A stretch of DNA of 64,000 nt from Aegilops tauschii subsp. strangulata (taxonomy: Eukaryota; Streptophyta; Magnoliopsida; Poales; Poaceae): positions 196,386,788 through 196,450,787 of the forward strand of contig NC_053036.3 of the NCBI RefSeq assembly GCF_002575655.3, read 5' to 3'. This document shows, piece after piece, positions 53,747-64,000 of the stretch; position 1 is the stretch's first letter; each line of letters begins with the position of its first letter. The notes under the pieces are model-generated. The model did not search any database and was not told where the DNA came from. It saw only the letters and a program-made list of their open reading frames with translations. A program made the position numbers and the translations under genes.

Positions 53747-54531
53747 GGTGACGGTTGGTGGTCTACGAGGAAGAGAAAAGTGTCCGGGTTAATTATAAGC
53801 CGGAGTATATCATTCAAGTTACAATGACGGCTTATGAAGGGGACTAATGGTATGTATTGATACGGTGGGTTATCTAAGCCGTCGGGGCTTTCAGGATAAG
53901 TTGGTCGTCTACGGCTTACTGCGGTTAAGTCGGAAGATACTACAGAGCATGATTCTCTTTAAACCGGAAAGTTCTACGGCGCGTGTTTTCTCTAAGTCGG
54001 AAATATAAGCCGCCAAGATTCAAGGACTGCAGTTTTTACTAAGTGTGGTAAACAGATTTCACATATTACAGTAACTTTTTTGGATCAAAGTAGTCGGAGC
54101 AGAGAAAGTTTTCTAGACCTAAAAAACAGAAGCAGGGGAGGTTCTTGAGATGGAACCCAGTCCTTATGCAGTAAAAAGAGGTGTTCTTGCAGAAGAAATG
54201 AACCTCAGATATCTACCACGGTGGTTCTACACAAGCCTAAGGATCAACGGGGGCAGTGGCTACAGGGGTTACCGAAACTTGCGGTAACAGTGATGAACAT
54301 GAAGAACACAGATGAACTCTGTCCTAGATCTATGCTAGTAAGGCAGAGGGGACTCACCGGAGCTGGAGAAGAGCGGAAGTCGCCGACGTTATCTGGTCCG
54401 AGTCAGGTTGAGGCAGCGGCCGGGTTGAGGAAGACCAGGGGTGCGACGGCGGCGGCGGCGGCAGAAGCTCGGGCAGAGGAACGGCAGTGCGAGGAAGAAG
54501 GAGAGTGTGAAGAAGAGAGTGCCGGGCCGGC

Positions 54532-54543
54532 CTATTTATAAGG
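54532..54543 (-). promoter_or_regulatory. Antisense TATA box inside the Gypsy element
   Basis: On the minus strand CCTTATAAATAGGCC is a consensus TATA box. A leader exon from about 54505 would end at the GTGAGT donor at 54357-54356 (after CTCCAGCTCCG). A CTCGTAG acceptor near 53770 leads directly to the ATG at 53746. This gives the antisense gene its own promoter and a 5'UTR intron, independent of the LTRs. Confidence 0.6.
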
Positions 54544-54824
54544 CCGAGTCATAAGTGGGCGCGGGATTTGAGGAGGCCATGGCGTGGTTATCTCCCCCTC
54601 ACGGCGCCTCGATTCTCGGAAGGACAGTAAAAGCAAAGATCCGTTGCGGATCTGGCGGAGTAAAAATGGACTTAATGGAGGATGACGTCACGGCGGATTA
54701 CCCGGAGTCCAGAGGATGACGTCACTCCGGGTTATGACCTTCACATGAATGATAAGCCGGAGATTTTTTCTGACTGCGGAGCTGAAGATTGACACGAGCC
54801 GGCTCAAGTCAATCTGGGGCCTAA

Positions 54825-55340
54825 TGTTGAGGATATAGACCTGGGGGTCACCCGCCAGGAGGGCCGGGTTACTCCAAGGATCATTACCAGAAGCCCGGAG
54901 CTAAGTTTCAGGATAATGGGCTAGAGATGGGCTGAGACCCGGATATGGCTTAAAGCCCGTAGTTACAATCATTGTTATAGTAGACTTGTAGTGTAAGGCA
55001 AGTATTGTTTTAGAGCCCGAGCCGGACACTCTTATGAGCCGGCCGGGACTCTAAAGGCTGCTGGGCGTCAGCCTCCCTATATAAAGGGACGACCCGGCAG
55101 CGGTTTGGGGGCGACAACAATCTCTCCGAGAGCCGGGATAGCGGTTTAGCTCCCCGGCGATCGTAACCCTAATCAATAACACTTCGAACTGGACGTAGGC
55201 TTTTACCTTCACCGTAAGGGGCCGAACCAGTATAAACCCTCGTGTTCCTTGTCCCGCATAACCCCTTCAAGCTTCCTAGTTGCGATGGCTCCACGACTAA
55301 GTCCTAGCCCAAGGACATCTGCCGTGACAATTCCACGACA
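54825..55340 (+). repeat. 3' LTR of the young Gypsy element
   Basis: 516 bp, equal in length to the 5' LTR. Two substitutions were seen by eye: CACGC versus CCCGC near 42787/55254, and AGGTGC versus AGTTGC near 42813/55280. It is preceded by CTGGGGCCTAA, a weak polypurine tract. Confidence 0.93.
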
Positions 55341-55345
55341 AAAGT

Positions 55346-56030
55346 GGAGAATCATCATAGCAAGAAAATAAAGTTTCTACGATCTGATCGTGGAGGCGAA
55401 TATTTGTGTTACGAGTTTGGCCTTCCTTTAAAACAATGTGGAATTGTTTCACAGCTCACGCCGCCTAGAACACCACAGCGTAATGGTGTGTCCGAGTGTC
55501 GTAACCGTACTTTATTAGATATGGTGCATTATATGATGTCTCTTACCGATTTGCCTTTATAATTTTGGGGTTATGCATTAGTGATAGCCGCATTCACGTT
55601 AAATAGGGCACCATATAAATCTGTTGAGATGACACCGTATGAACTATGGTTTGGCTAGAAACCTAAGTTGTCGTTTCTTAAAGTTTGGGGATGCGACACT
55701 TATGTCAAAAGGCATTAGCCTGATAAGCTCGAACCCAAATTGAAGAATTGCATCTTCAGAGGATACCCCAAAGAAATTATTGGGTACAGCTGGATCCGAA
55801 GGCAACATCTTTGTTCCTAAGAATGGGTCCTTTCTAGAGAAGGAGTTTCTCTCGAAAGAAGTGAGTGGGAGGAAAGTAGAACTTGATGAGGTAATTGTAC
55901 CTTCTCTCGAACTGGAAAGCAGCACATTAGAGAAAAGCATTACCGTGATGTCTACACCAACTAGAGAGCAAGCTAATGATAATGATCATGAAACTTCAAA
56001 TCAAGTTACTACTGAACCTCGTAGGTGACC
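55346..56030 (+). pseudogene. Copia integrase, second half, degenerate
   Basis: Continues the Copia pol after the Gypsy insertion: FLRSDRGGEYLCYEF contains the second catalytic aspartate context, then TPQRNGVSECRNRTLLDMV contains the catalytic glutamate region (ECRN for the usual ERRN). Stops at 55560, 55658 and later break the frame. A linker open frame at 55780-56028 precedes the reverse transcriptase. Confidence 0.8.
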
Positions 56031-57275
56031 AGAGCTCGCACCGCACAAGAGTGGTACGGTAATCCTGTCGTGGAAGTCATGTTATTAGACAACGGTGAAC
56101 CTACGAATCATGAAGAAGCTATGATGAGCCTAGATTCCAACAAATGGCTTGAGGCCATGAAATCTGAGATAGAATCCAACAAAGTATGGACTTTGGTTGA
56201 CTTGCCCGATGACCGGCAAGCCATTGAGAATAAATGGATCTTCAAGAAGAAGACAGACGCTGATGGTAATATCATTGTCTATAGATCTTGACTTGTTGAA
56301 AAAGGTTTTCGACAAGTTCAAGGGGTTGACTACGATGAGATTCTCTCACCCGTTGCTATTCTTAAGTCTGTTCGAATCATGTTAGGAATTGCCGCATTTT
56401 ATGACTATGAAATCTGGCAAATGGATGTCAAAACTGAATTCCTTAACGGGTTTCTTAAAGAAGAGTTGTATATGATGCAACCAGAAGGTTTTGTCGATCC
56501 TAAAGGTGCTAACAAAGTGTGCAAGCTCCAGCGATCCATATATGGACTGGTGCAAGCATCTCGGAGTTGGAATATACACTTTGATGAAGTGATCAAAGCA
56601 TATGCTTTTATACAAACATATCGTGAAGCATGTATTTACAAGAAAGTGAGTGGGAGCTTTGTAGCATTTCTAATATTATATGTGGACGACATATTGTTTA
56701 TTGGAAATGATATAGAATTTTTGAATGGCATAAAAGGATATTTGAATAAGAATTTTAAAATTAAAGACCTCGGTGAAGCTACTTACATATTGGGCATCAG
56801 GATCTATAGGGATAGATCAAGAAGCTTAATAGGAATTTCACAAAGCAAATACCTTGACAAAGTTTTGAAGAAGTTTAAAATGGATCAGTAGAGGAAAGGG
56901 TTATTGCATGTGTTGCAAGGTGTGAAGTTGAGTAAGACTCAAAGCCCGACCATGGCAGAAGATAGAGAGATAATGAAAGTCATTCCCTATGCCTCAGCCA
57001 TAGGTTCTATAAAGTATGCCATGCTGTGTACCAGACCTGTTGTGTGCCTTGCCATGAGTCTGGCAAGGGGGTACAATAGTGATCCAAGAGTGGATCACGG
57101 GACAGTGGTCAAAATTATCCTTAGGTACTTAAAGGGGACTAAGGAAATGTTTCTCGGTTATGGAGATGATAGAGAGTTCATCGTAAAGGGTTACGTCGAT
57201 GCAACCCTTGACACCAATATGGATGACTCCGAGTCTCGGTCTGGATACGTATTGAACGTGGGAGCAATTAGCTAG
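56025..57275 (+). pseudogene. Copia reverse transcriptase and partial RNase H, degenerate
   Basis: Contains NKWIFKKKTDADGNI, the conserved QMDVKTEFLNGFLKEELYM and the catalytic LYVDDILFIGND, all typical of the Copia RT. A TGA near 56289 and a TAG at 56889 interrupt it. The RNase H part begins (YVDATLDTNMDDSESRSGYV) and is cut short by a TAG at 57273-57275 and a deletion before the polypurine tract. Confidence 0.85.
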
Positions 57276-57455
57276 AATAGCTACATGTAGAGCGTTGTAG
57301 ACATAGAAATTCGAAAAATACATACAGATCTGAATGTGGCAGACCGTTGACTAAACTTCTCTCACAAGCGAAACATGATCACATCTTAGAACTCATTGGG
57401 TGTTAATCACATGGCGATGTGAACTAGATTATTAACTCTAGTGCAAGTGGGAGAC

Positions 57456-59172
57456 TGTTGGAAATATGACCTAGAGGCAATTATAAAGTAGTTATTATTA
57501 TATTCCCTTAATCATGATAAAGGTTTATTATTCATGCTAGAATTGTATTGACCGGAAACTTAAATACATGCGTGGACACATAAACTAATACCGTGTCCCT
57601 AGTGAGCCTCTACTAGACTAGCTCGTTGATCAAAAGATGGTTAAGGTTTCCAAACCCTAAACACGTGTTGTCACTTGATAACGGGATCACATCATTAGGA
57701 GAATGATGTGATGGACAAGTCCCATCCGTTAGCTTAGCATATGATTGTTCAGTTTATTGCTACTGCTTTCTTAATGTCAAATACATATTCCTTCGACCAT
57801 GAAATCATGCAACTCTCGGATACTGTAGGAATACCCTAGTGCTATCAAACATCACAACATAACTGGGTGATCATAAAGATGCTCTACAGGTATCTCCGAA
57901 GGTGACTGTTGAGTTGGCATCGATCAAGATTGGGATTTGTCACTCCGTGTGACGGAGAGGTATCTCTGGCCCCTCTCGGTAATATCGCATCACAAGAAGC
58001 TTGCAAGCAAAGTGACTAAGGAGTTAGTTACGATATGATGTATTACGGAACAAATAAAGAGATTTGCCGGTAACAAGATGGAACTAGGTATGGAGATACC
58101 GACGACCGAATCTCAGGCAAGTACGTACAAATAGACAAAGAGAACTACGTATGTTGTCATAAAGGTTTGACTAATAAAGATCTTCATAGAATATGTAGGA
58201 ACCAGTATGGGCATCCAGGTCCCGCTATTGGTTATTGACCGGAGAAGCGTCTCATTCATGCCTACATCATTCTCTAACCCATAGGGTCCGCACGCTTAAC
58301 GTTCATTGACGATATCGTATTATATGACTTATGTGAAATAGTGATTGAATGTTGTCGGAGTCCCGAATGAGATCACGCACATGGCGAGGAGCCCTAGAAT
58401 GGTCTGGAGGTAAATATTGATATATAGGATGATAGTATTTGGTCACGGGAAAGGTTTCGGGAAGTACCGGGTATTTATTGGAGTGCCGAAAGGGGCTCCG
58501 GGAGGCAGCCGGTAAGCGGTGGGCCTAATGGGACAAAAGGGAGGAGCACGCCCTATCGCCCCTGCCCACACGCCAAGCAATGAGGGGAGGAAAGGGGAGG
58601 CGCCCTAAGGCAGCCAGCCCCCTTTGCTTCCCACATGTCCATATATGGAAGGGGGCGCGGCTAGGCAGGCGCCTAGTGCAGCCGCCACCCACTTGGGGCA
58701 CGCCCTAGGGCTGCCTCCCCTCCCCCCTCCACCTATATATATGAGAGGAGGGAGAGGGGCAACACACACGACAATCCCCTAGCCATATGCGGTGCCCCGT
58801 CTCCCTCTAGTTTTAGTTCCACCTCCGTCCACGTCCGCTGTGCTTGGCGAAGGCCTGCGAATAGTTTCACCTCCACCATCACCACGTCGTCGTGTTGCCG
58901 GAACTCATTCACTACTTCGCCTCTCTTGCTGGATCAAGAATGCGAGGACGTCATCGAGCTGAACGTGTCCTAAACGCGGAGGTGCCATACGTTCGGTACT
59001 TGATCAGGACGGAACGCGAAGGTGTACGACTACTTCAACCACGTTGAGAAACGCTTCCTCTTAGCAATCTACAAGGGTATGTAGATGCTCTCCTCCATTT
59101 CGTAGATATGCATCTCCACGGATAGATCTTGCGTGTGTGTACAATTTTTTTTCCATGCAAAGTTCCCCAACA
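57456..59172 (+). repeat. 3' LTR of the split Copia element (Angela/BARE type)
   Basis: Follows the polypurine tract AAGTGGGAGAC, starts TGTTGGAAATATGACC and ends GTTCCCCAACA, 1,717 bp. A TATATATAT box lies near 58730. Ends and length match the LTR at 60934-62652, a related but distinct copy. Confidence 0.9.
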
Positions 59173-60074
59173 GATCGTACACATTTGCGTGTATGATTAG
59201 TGTACGATTGAATCGGGGGCGTCACACCAGCAGCGGCGCTATGGTTTGAGGACTAAGAGCGTAGGGAGCAAGGGAACGAAGTGAACTAATGTTGACAGGG
59301 TTAAGGCTATTTCTAGCCGAAGTGAAAACTGAAGGGTCCGAAAAAATTGGATGGATAAGCCCCTGACCATTTGCACCTCGGTGACACATGTCACACATGC
59401 ATTTTCGCACATATCCATGCATGTAAAGCGCGGTATGAAGTTACTGCAAAAACCGCCAAAAAAACTCTGAGAGTTAAAAATATGTTCGCAATTTCTTCAG
59501 TTGTCAAGGACACGGTGAAGACTTTGAATGGTGTCAAGTAGAACGCATATGAAGAATTTGCAAACATAGTGGATTGAGCTTAGCATACAGAGGAGCGGGT
59601 CCGATCACATCCACATAGATGAATAAATAAGAGTAAAGAATTAGCAATATGTGGATGTTGTTGAGGACATGAAAATCTCAAATAAAACATAAATAATAAG
59701 CAGTGAAGAATAACCACAAATGATGAATTTGAAAAGTTTGATGAAATAGCAAATGGCAAAAAAATCAAATTTGAAGAATGTCATAATGAGGTGGTGGCGT
59801 TACCCACCTCATAAGAACTCTGATGACTTCAGACATCACGTACCATTATCGTAGGGTTCTAAGAGTCAAGTTCTTCATTAATTTCTTCACACTTAGAGGG
59901 TTAGTCTTCATTGATTGAAGAAAAACGTTACTTTGTGTGTTGTGCATCAAAGTCACCAAGAATGCATAAGCGTTAGGATGTGTGTCCACTTCAGAGGACA
60001 TTTGAAGATTCTAGGATGTTTAGCACACACCACAACTTGCAGATTTTCTTTTCATCCAAGTGTTGATGTGTGAG
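59173..60074. other. Noncoding between two retroelements
   Basis: No gene or repeat recognised. AT-rich with scattered ATGAAGAATTTG-like words in the second half. The 5 bases after the Copia LTR are GATCG; the left duplicate is not available because that element is truncated. Confidence 0.4.
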
Positions 60075-60548
60075 TGAGGGAGTCCTGGATTAAGGGGTCC
60101 TCGGGTGTCCGGGCTGTGTGTTATGGGCCGGACTGATGGGCCATGAAGATATGAGGTGGAAGACCTTTCCCTGTATCCGGATAGGACTCTCCTTTGCGTG
60201 GATGGCAAGATTGGCGTCCGGATGTATCGTTTCCTTCTTCTATAAATAGACTCTGTATAACCCTGGGCCCCTCCGTGTCTACACAAACCGGAGGGTTTAG
60301 TCTGTATAGGCTATCAGAATTTACATAGGCTAGACATCTAGGGTTTAGCCATTACGATCTCGAGGTAGATCAACTCTTGTAACCCCTATACTCATCGAAG
60401 TCAATCAAGCAGGAAGTAGAGTTTTACCTCCTTTAAGAGGGCTCAAACCTGGGTAAACATCGTGTCCCCTTTGTCTCCCATTACCTTCGATCCTCAGACA
60501 CACAGTTCGGGACCCCCTACCCGAGATCGGCCGGTTTTGACACCGACA
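60075..60548 (+). repeat. 5' LTR of the right Gypsy fragment
   Basis: Starts TGAGGGAGTCCTGG and ends TTTTGACACCGACA, 474 bp. CTATAAATAGA at about 60240 is a TATA box. It resembles the LTR at 1608-2057 over both ends but is clearly diverged in the middle. Confidence 0.8.
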
Positions 60549-60595
60549 TTGGTGATTTCATTGGGAGTTCCACTGTGTCGTTGTCAGAAGGTTCG

Positions 60596-60913
60596 ATGGC
60601 TCGTTCGATCATCAACAACGATGCTGTTTCTGGGGAAACTTTCCTCCCCAGTCAGCTTTTTGTGTTTGGGGGCTTCGCTCTGCTTTTCAATTCGGTTGGT
60701 CACCTTAAGCAGATCGACAACTATGCCCCTGGTCATCAGATCAGATTCGGGATCCTGAATTATGTCGCTGATATCCGAGGAGATTTGATCTTCGAAGGGT
60801 TCACGGCCTTGACCGCTGTTCCTCATCTCCAAGAAGGAAACCCATTGGATCCGTCATCAGGCGCCAATCAAAGACCAATTATCACCCCTGCCCTGGCCAT
60901 AGATCCAGAGTAG
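60596..60913 (+). pseudogene. Gypsy gag N-terminus, truncated
   Basis: MARSIINNDAVSGETFLP and VFGGFALLF align with MARLVVKDNITSRGALSV and LRLGGF of the gag at 1560-256. A TAG at 60911-60913 ends the frame after 105 residues, 20 bp before the Copia insertion. Confidence 0.75.
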
Positions 60914-60933
60914 ATCACCTCATCCGAAGATGG

Positions 60934-62652
60934 TGAAGGAAATATGCCCTAGAGGCTAAAATAAAGTTATTATTTATATTTCCTTATATCATGATAAATG
61001 TTTATTATTCATGCTAGAATTGTATTAACCGGAAACTTAGTACATGTGTGAATACATAGACAAACAGAGTGTCCCTAGTATGCCTCTACTTGACTAGCTC
61101 ATTAATCAAAGATGGTTAAGTTTCACAACCATAGACATGTGTTGTCATTTGATGAATGGGATCACATTCTTACAGAATGATGTGATGGACAAGACCCATC
61201 CGATAGCTTAGCACCATGATCGTTTAGTTTATTGCTATTGCTTTCTTCACGACTTATACATGTTCCGATGACTATGAGATTATGCAACTCCCGAATACCG
61301 GAGGAACACTTAGTGTGCTATCAAACGTCACAATGTAACTGGGTGATTATAAAGATGCTCTACAGGTGTCTCCGATGGTGTCTTTTGAGTTGGCATAGAT
61401 CGAGTTTGGATTTGTCACTCCGATTGTCGGAGAGGTATCTCTGGGCCCTCTCGGTAATGCACATCACTATAAGCCTTGCAAGCAATGTGACTAATGGGTT
61501 AGTTGCGCGATGATGCATTACGAAACGAGTAAAGAGACTTTCCGGTAACGAGATTGAACAAGGTATGATGATACCGATGATCGAATCTCGGGCAAGTAAC
61601 ATACCGATGACAAAGGGAACAACGTATGTTGTTATGCGGTTTGACCAATAAAGATCTTCGTAGAATGTGCGGGAGCCAATATGAGCATCCAGGTTCCGCT
61701 ATTGGTTATTGACCGGAGATGAGTCTCGGTCATGTCTACATAGTTCTCGAACCCGCAGGGTCCGCACGCTTAACGTTCGGTGATCTGTATTATGAGTTTA
61801 TGTGTTTTGATGTACCGAAGGTTGTTCCGAGTCCCGGATGTGATCCCGGACATGACGAGGAGTCTCAAACTAGTCGAGACATAAATATTGATATATTTGA
61901 CGATGATATTCGGACACCGGATGAGTTCCGGGGGTCACCGGATAAATATCGGAGTGCCGGAAGAGTTATTGGAACCACCGGAGAAGTAATGGGCCTTATT
62001 GGGCCTAGGGGAGAGGGAGAGGGGCAGCCAAGGGTTGGCCGCATGCCCTATCATGGGCCTAGTCCGAATTGGAGTAGGGGGAGGGGTGGCGCCCCCTCCT
62101 TCCTTCTCTTTCCCCTCTCCTTCCTTCTTCTCCTAGTAGGACTAGGAAAGAAGGGAATCCAACTCCCACTAGGAGTAGGATTGCCCCCATTGGGTGCGCC
62201 CTATAGGGCCGGCCGGCCTCCCCCTTGCTCCTTTATATACGGGGGCAGGGGGCACCCTAGAAGACACAAGTTGACAGTTGTCTTAGCCGTGTGTGGTGCC
62301 CCCCTCCACAGTTTTACACCTCGGTCATATCGTCGTAGTGCTTAGGTGAAGCCCTGCGTCGGTAACTTCATCACACCGTCGTGCTGACGAAACTCTCCCT
62401 CGGCCTCAGCTGGATCAAGAGTACGAGGGACGTCACCGAGCTGAATGTGTGCATATCGCGGAGGTGTCGTGCGTTCGGTACTTGATTGGTTGGATCACGA
62501 AGATGTTCGACTACATCAACTGCATTACTAAACGCTTCCGCTTTCGGTCTACGAGGGTACGTGGACACACTCTCCCCGCTCATTGTTATGCATCTCCTAG
62601 ATAGATCTTGCGTGATAGTAGGATTTTTTTTGAAATACTGCGTTCCCCAACA
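60934..62652 (+). repeat. 5' LTR of the right Copia element
   Basis: Starts TGAAGGAAATATGCCC and ends GCGTTCCCCAACA, 1,719 bp. A TTTATATAC box lies near 62231. Highly similar in order of motifs to the LTR at 57456-59172. Confidence 0.9.
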
Positions 62653-62670
62653 GTGGCATCCGAGCCAGGT
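62653..62670 (+). promoter_or_regulatory. Primer-binding site of the right Copia element
   Basis: GTGGCATCCGAGCCAGGT directly follows the LTR. It is a diverged form of TGGTATCAGAGC, the site complementary to initiator methionine tRNA used by most plant Copia elements. Confidence 0.8.
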
Positions 62671-64000
62671 CTATGCGTAGATGTTGTATGCACGAGTAGA
62701 ACACAACGAGTTGTGGGCGATAATAGTCATACTGCTTACCAGCATGTCATACTTTGATTCGACGGTATTGTTGGATGAAGCAGCTCAGACCGACATTACG
62801 CGTACGCTTACGCGAGACTGGTTCTACCGACGTGCTTCGCACATAGGTGGCTAGTGGGTGTGTGTTTCTCCAACTTTAGTTGAATCGAGTGTGACTACGC
62901 CCGGTCCTTATTGAATGTTAAAACAACAAACTTGATGAAAAATTGTTGTGGTTTTCATGCGTAGGTAAGAATAGTTCTTGCTAAGCCCGTAGCAGCCACG
63001 TAAAACTTGCAACAACAAAGTAGAGGACGTCTAACTTGTTTTTGCAGGGCATGTTGTGATGTGATATGGTCAAGACGTGATAATATAAATTGTTGTATGA
63101 GATGATCATGTTTTGTAACACAGTTATCGGCAACTGGCAGGAGCCATATGGTTGTCGCTTTATTGTATGAAATGCAATCACCATGTAATTGCTTTACTTT
63201 ATCACTAAGCGGTAGCGATAGTCGTAGAAGCAATAGTTGGCGAGACGACAATGATGCTTCAATGGAGATCAAGGTGTCAAGCCGGTGACGATGGTGATCA
63301 TGACGGTGCTTTGGAGATGGAGATCAAAGGCACAAGATGATGATGGCCATATCATATCACTTATATTGATTGCATGTGATGTTTATCCTTTATGCATCTT
63401 ATTTTGCTTAGTACGACGGTAGCATTATAAGATGATCTCTCACTAAATTTCAAGGTACAAGTGTTCTCCCTGAGTATGCACCGTTGCTACAGTTCGTCGT
63501 GCTGAGACACCACGTGATGATCGGGTGTGATAAGCTGTACGTTCACAGACAACGGGTGCAAGCCAGTTTTGCACACGTAGAATACTCAGGTTAAAGTTGA
63601 CGAGCCTAGCATATGCAGATATGGCCTCGAAACACTGAGACCGAAAGGTCGAGCGTGAATCATATAGTAGATATGATCAACATAGTGATGTTCACCATTG
63701 AAAACTACTCCATCTCACGTGATGATCGGACATGGTTTAGTTGATATGGATCACGGGATCACTTAGACGATTAGAGGGATGTCTAACTAAGTGGGAGTTC
63801 TTAAGTAATATGATTAATTGAACTTTAACTTACCATGAACTTAGTCTTGGTAGTATTTGCATAACTATGTTGTAGATCAATAGCTCGCGATTTAGCTCCC
63901 CGTTTATTTTGATACGCTCCTAGAGAAAACCTATGTTGCAAGATGATAGTAAAAATGATGCGGACTAGGTCCATGATCTGAGGATTATCCTCATTGCTGC
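62671..64000 (+). other. Copia leader, noncoding in the window
   Basis: No long conserved frame; the untranslated leader continues to the window end. Short frames on the minus strand have no family resemblance. Confidence 0.65.

Larger units (their letters stand above)
42358..55340 (+). mobile_element. Young full-length Gypsy element (Tat-like), 12,983 bp, TSD AAAGT
   Basis: Two 516-bp LTRs (42358-42873 and 54825-55340) start TGTTGAGGATATAG and end CCACGACA. They are flanked by the 5-bp duplication AAAGT (42353-42357 and 55341-55345) inside the Copia integrase. The order is protease, RT, RNase H, integrase, without a chromodomain, followed by a 5.5-kb 3' region with an antisense gene; this arrangement points to the Tat lineage. 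The LTRs differ at two positions only. Some coding stops (46106-46108; see antisense gene) may prevent autonomy. Confidence 0.93.
41717..59172 (+). mobile_element. 5'-truncated Angela/BARE-type Copia element, split by a Gypsy insertion
   Basis: Sequence right of the CACTA end at 41716 is Copia pol from the gag-pre-integrase region. It is interrupted by the Gypsy element at 42358-55340 and continues through integrase, reverse transcriptase and a 3' LTR. The 5' LTR, gag and protease are missing. Many in-frame stops show that this is an old, dead copy. Confidence 0.85.
60075..60933 (+). mobile_element. Gypsy fragment: 5' LTR and start of gag
   Basis: Plus-strand relative of the element at 1-2057. 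LTR (60075-60548) then leader and gag start. It is cut at 60933 by the Copia element at 60934, so the remainder should lie to the right of the window. Confidence 0.85.
60934..64000 (+). mobile_element. Angela/BARE-type Copia element, 5' LTR and leader
   Basis: The LTR at 60934-62652 is followed by a primer-binding site and about 1.35 kb of leader running past the window edge. The leader contains the GATGATCGGGTGTGATAAGC and AACGGGTGCAAGCCAGTTTT segments that I associate with Angela elements. Gag would begin beyond 64000. The 5 bases left of the LTR are GATGG. Confidence 0.9.

Overview
The window looks like intergenic DNA from a large grass genome, most likely Triticeae (wheat, Aegilops or barley type). 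It holds Angela/BARE-type Copia LTRs of about 1.7 kb, Gypsy elements, CACTA (En/Spm) transposons with TAGTG/CACTA ends, Stowaway-like MITEs starting CTCCCTCC, and F-box, AP2/ERF, SINA and B3-like gene remnants. Nothing bacterial or organellar was seen. Assignments come from reading motifs, repeats and splice signals; no database was searched.

Layout. 1-2057: minus-strand Gypsy fragment (5' LTR, gag, start of protease) abutting a B3-like gene remnant (2058-2712). 2902-5502: F-box/LRR/FBD pseudogene with an internal 708-bp tandem duplication. 6339-37138: WRN-like 3'-5' exonuclease gene split by a 30,077-bp CACTA element (6787-36863) with a perfect 3-bp ATG target duplication. The CACTA carries terminal repeat arrays, a DUF295-like gene itself split by a 4.1-kb LTR-like insertion, a SINA-like TRAF gene, nested MITEs, a 5'-truncated LINE, a second and intact exonuclease gene (22223-22945), an AP2/ERF gene with one nonsense codon, a coiled-coil gene and a possible CACTA accessory-transposase remnant.

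37139-41716: two CACTA right-terminal regions of another family (TAGTG ends at 37913 and 41716). Each directly follows an exonuclease 3' end, and the second is interrupted by a 2.8-kb solo LTR with TSD GAACT. 41717-59172: old 5'-truncated Angela-type Copia element split by a young Tat-like Gypsy element (42358-55340, TSD AAAGT). The Gypsy LTRs differ at 2 of 516 positions. It encodes gag-protease and RT-RNaseH-integrase separated by one TAG, plus an antisense gene of six spliced exons with its own TATA box. 60075-60933: another Gypsy LTR plus gag start, cut by an Angela/BARE-type element (60934 to the window end).

Most of the window is nested transposons. Only the 22223-22945 exonuclease looks like an intact ordinary gene, and it lies inside a transposon. 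The most notable features are the 30-kb CACTA with diverse gene cargo sitting in an exonuclease gene, the repeated link between exonuclease genes and CACTA elements, and the spliced antisense gene of the young Gypsy element.
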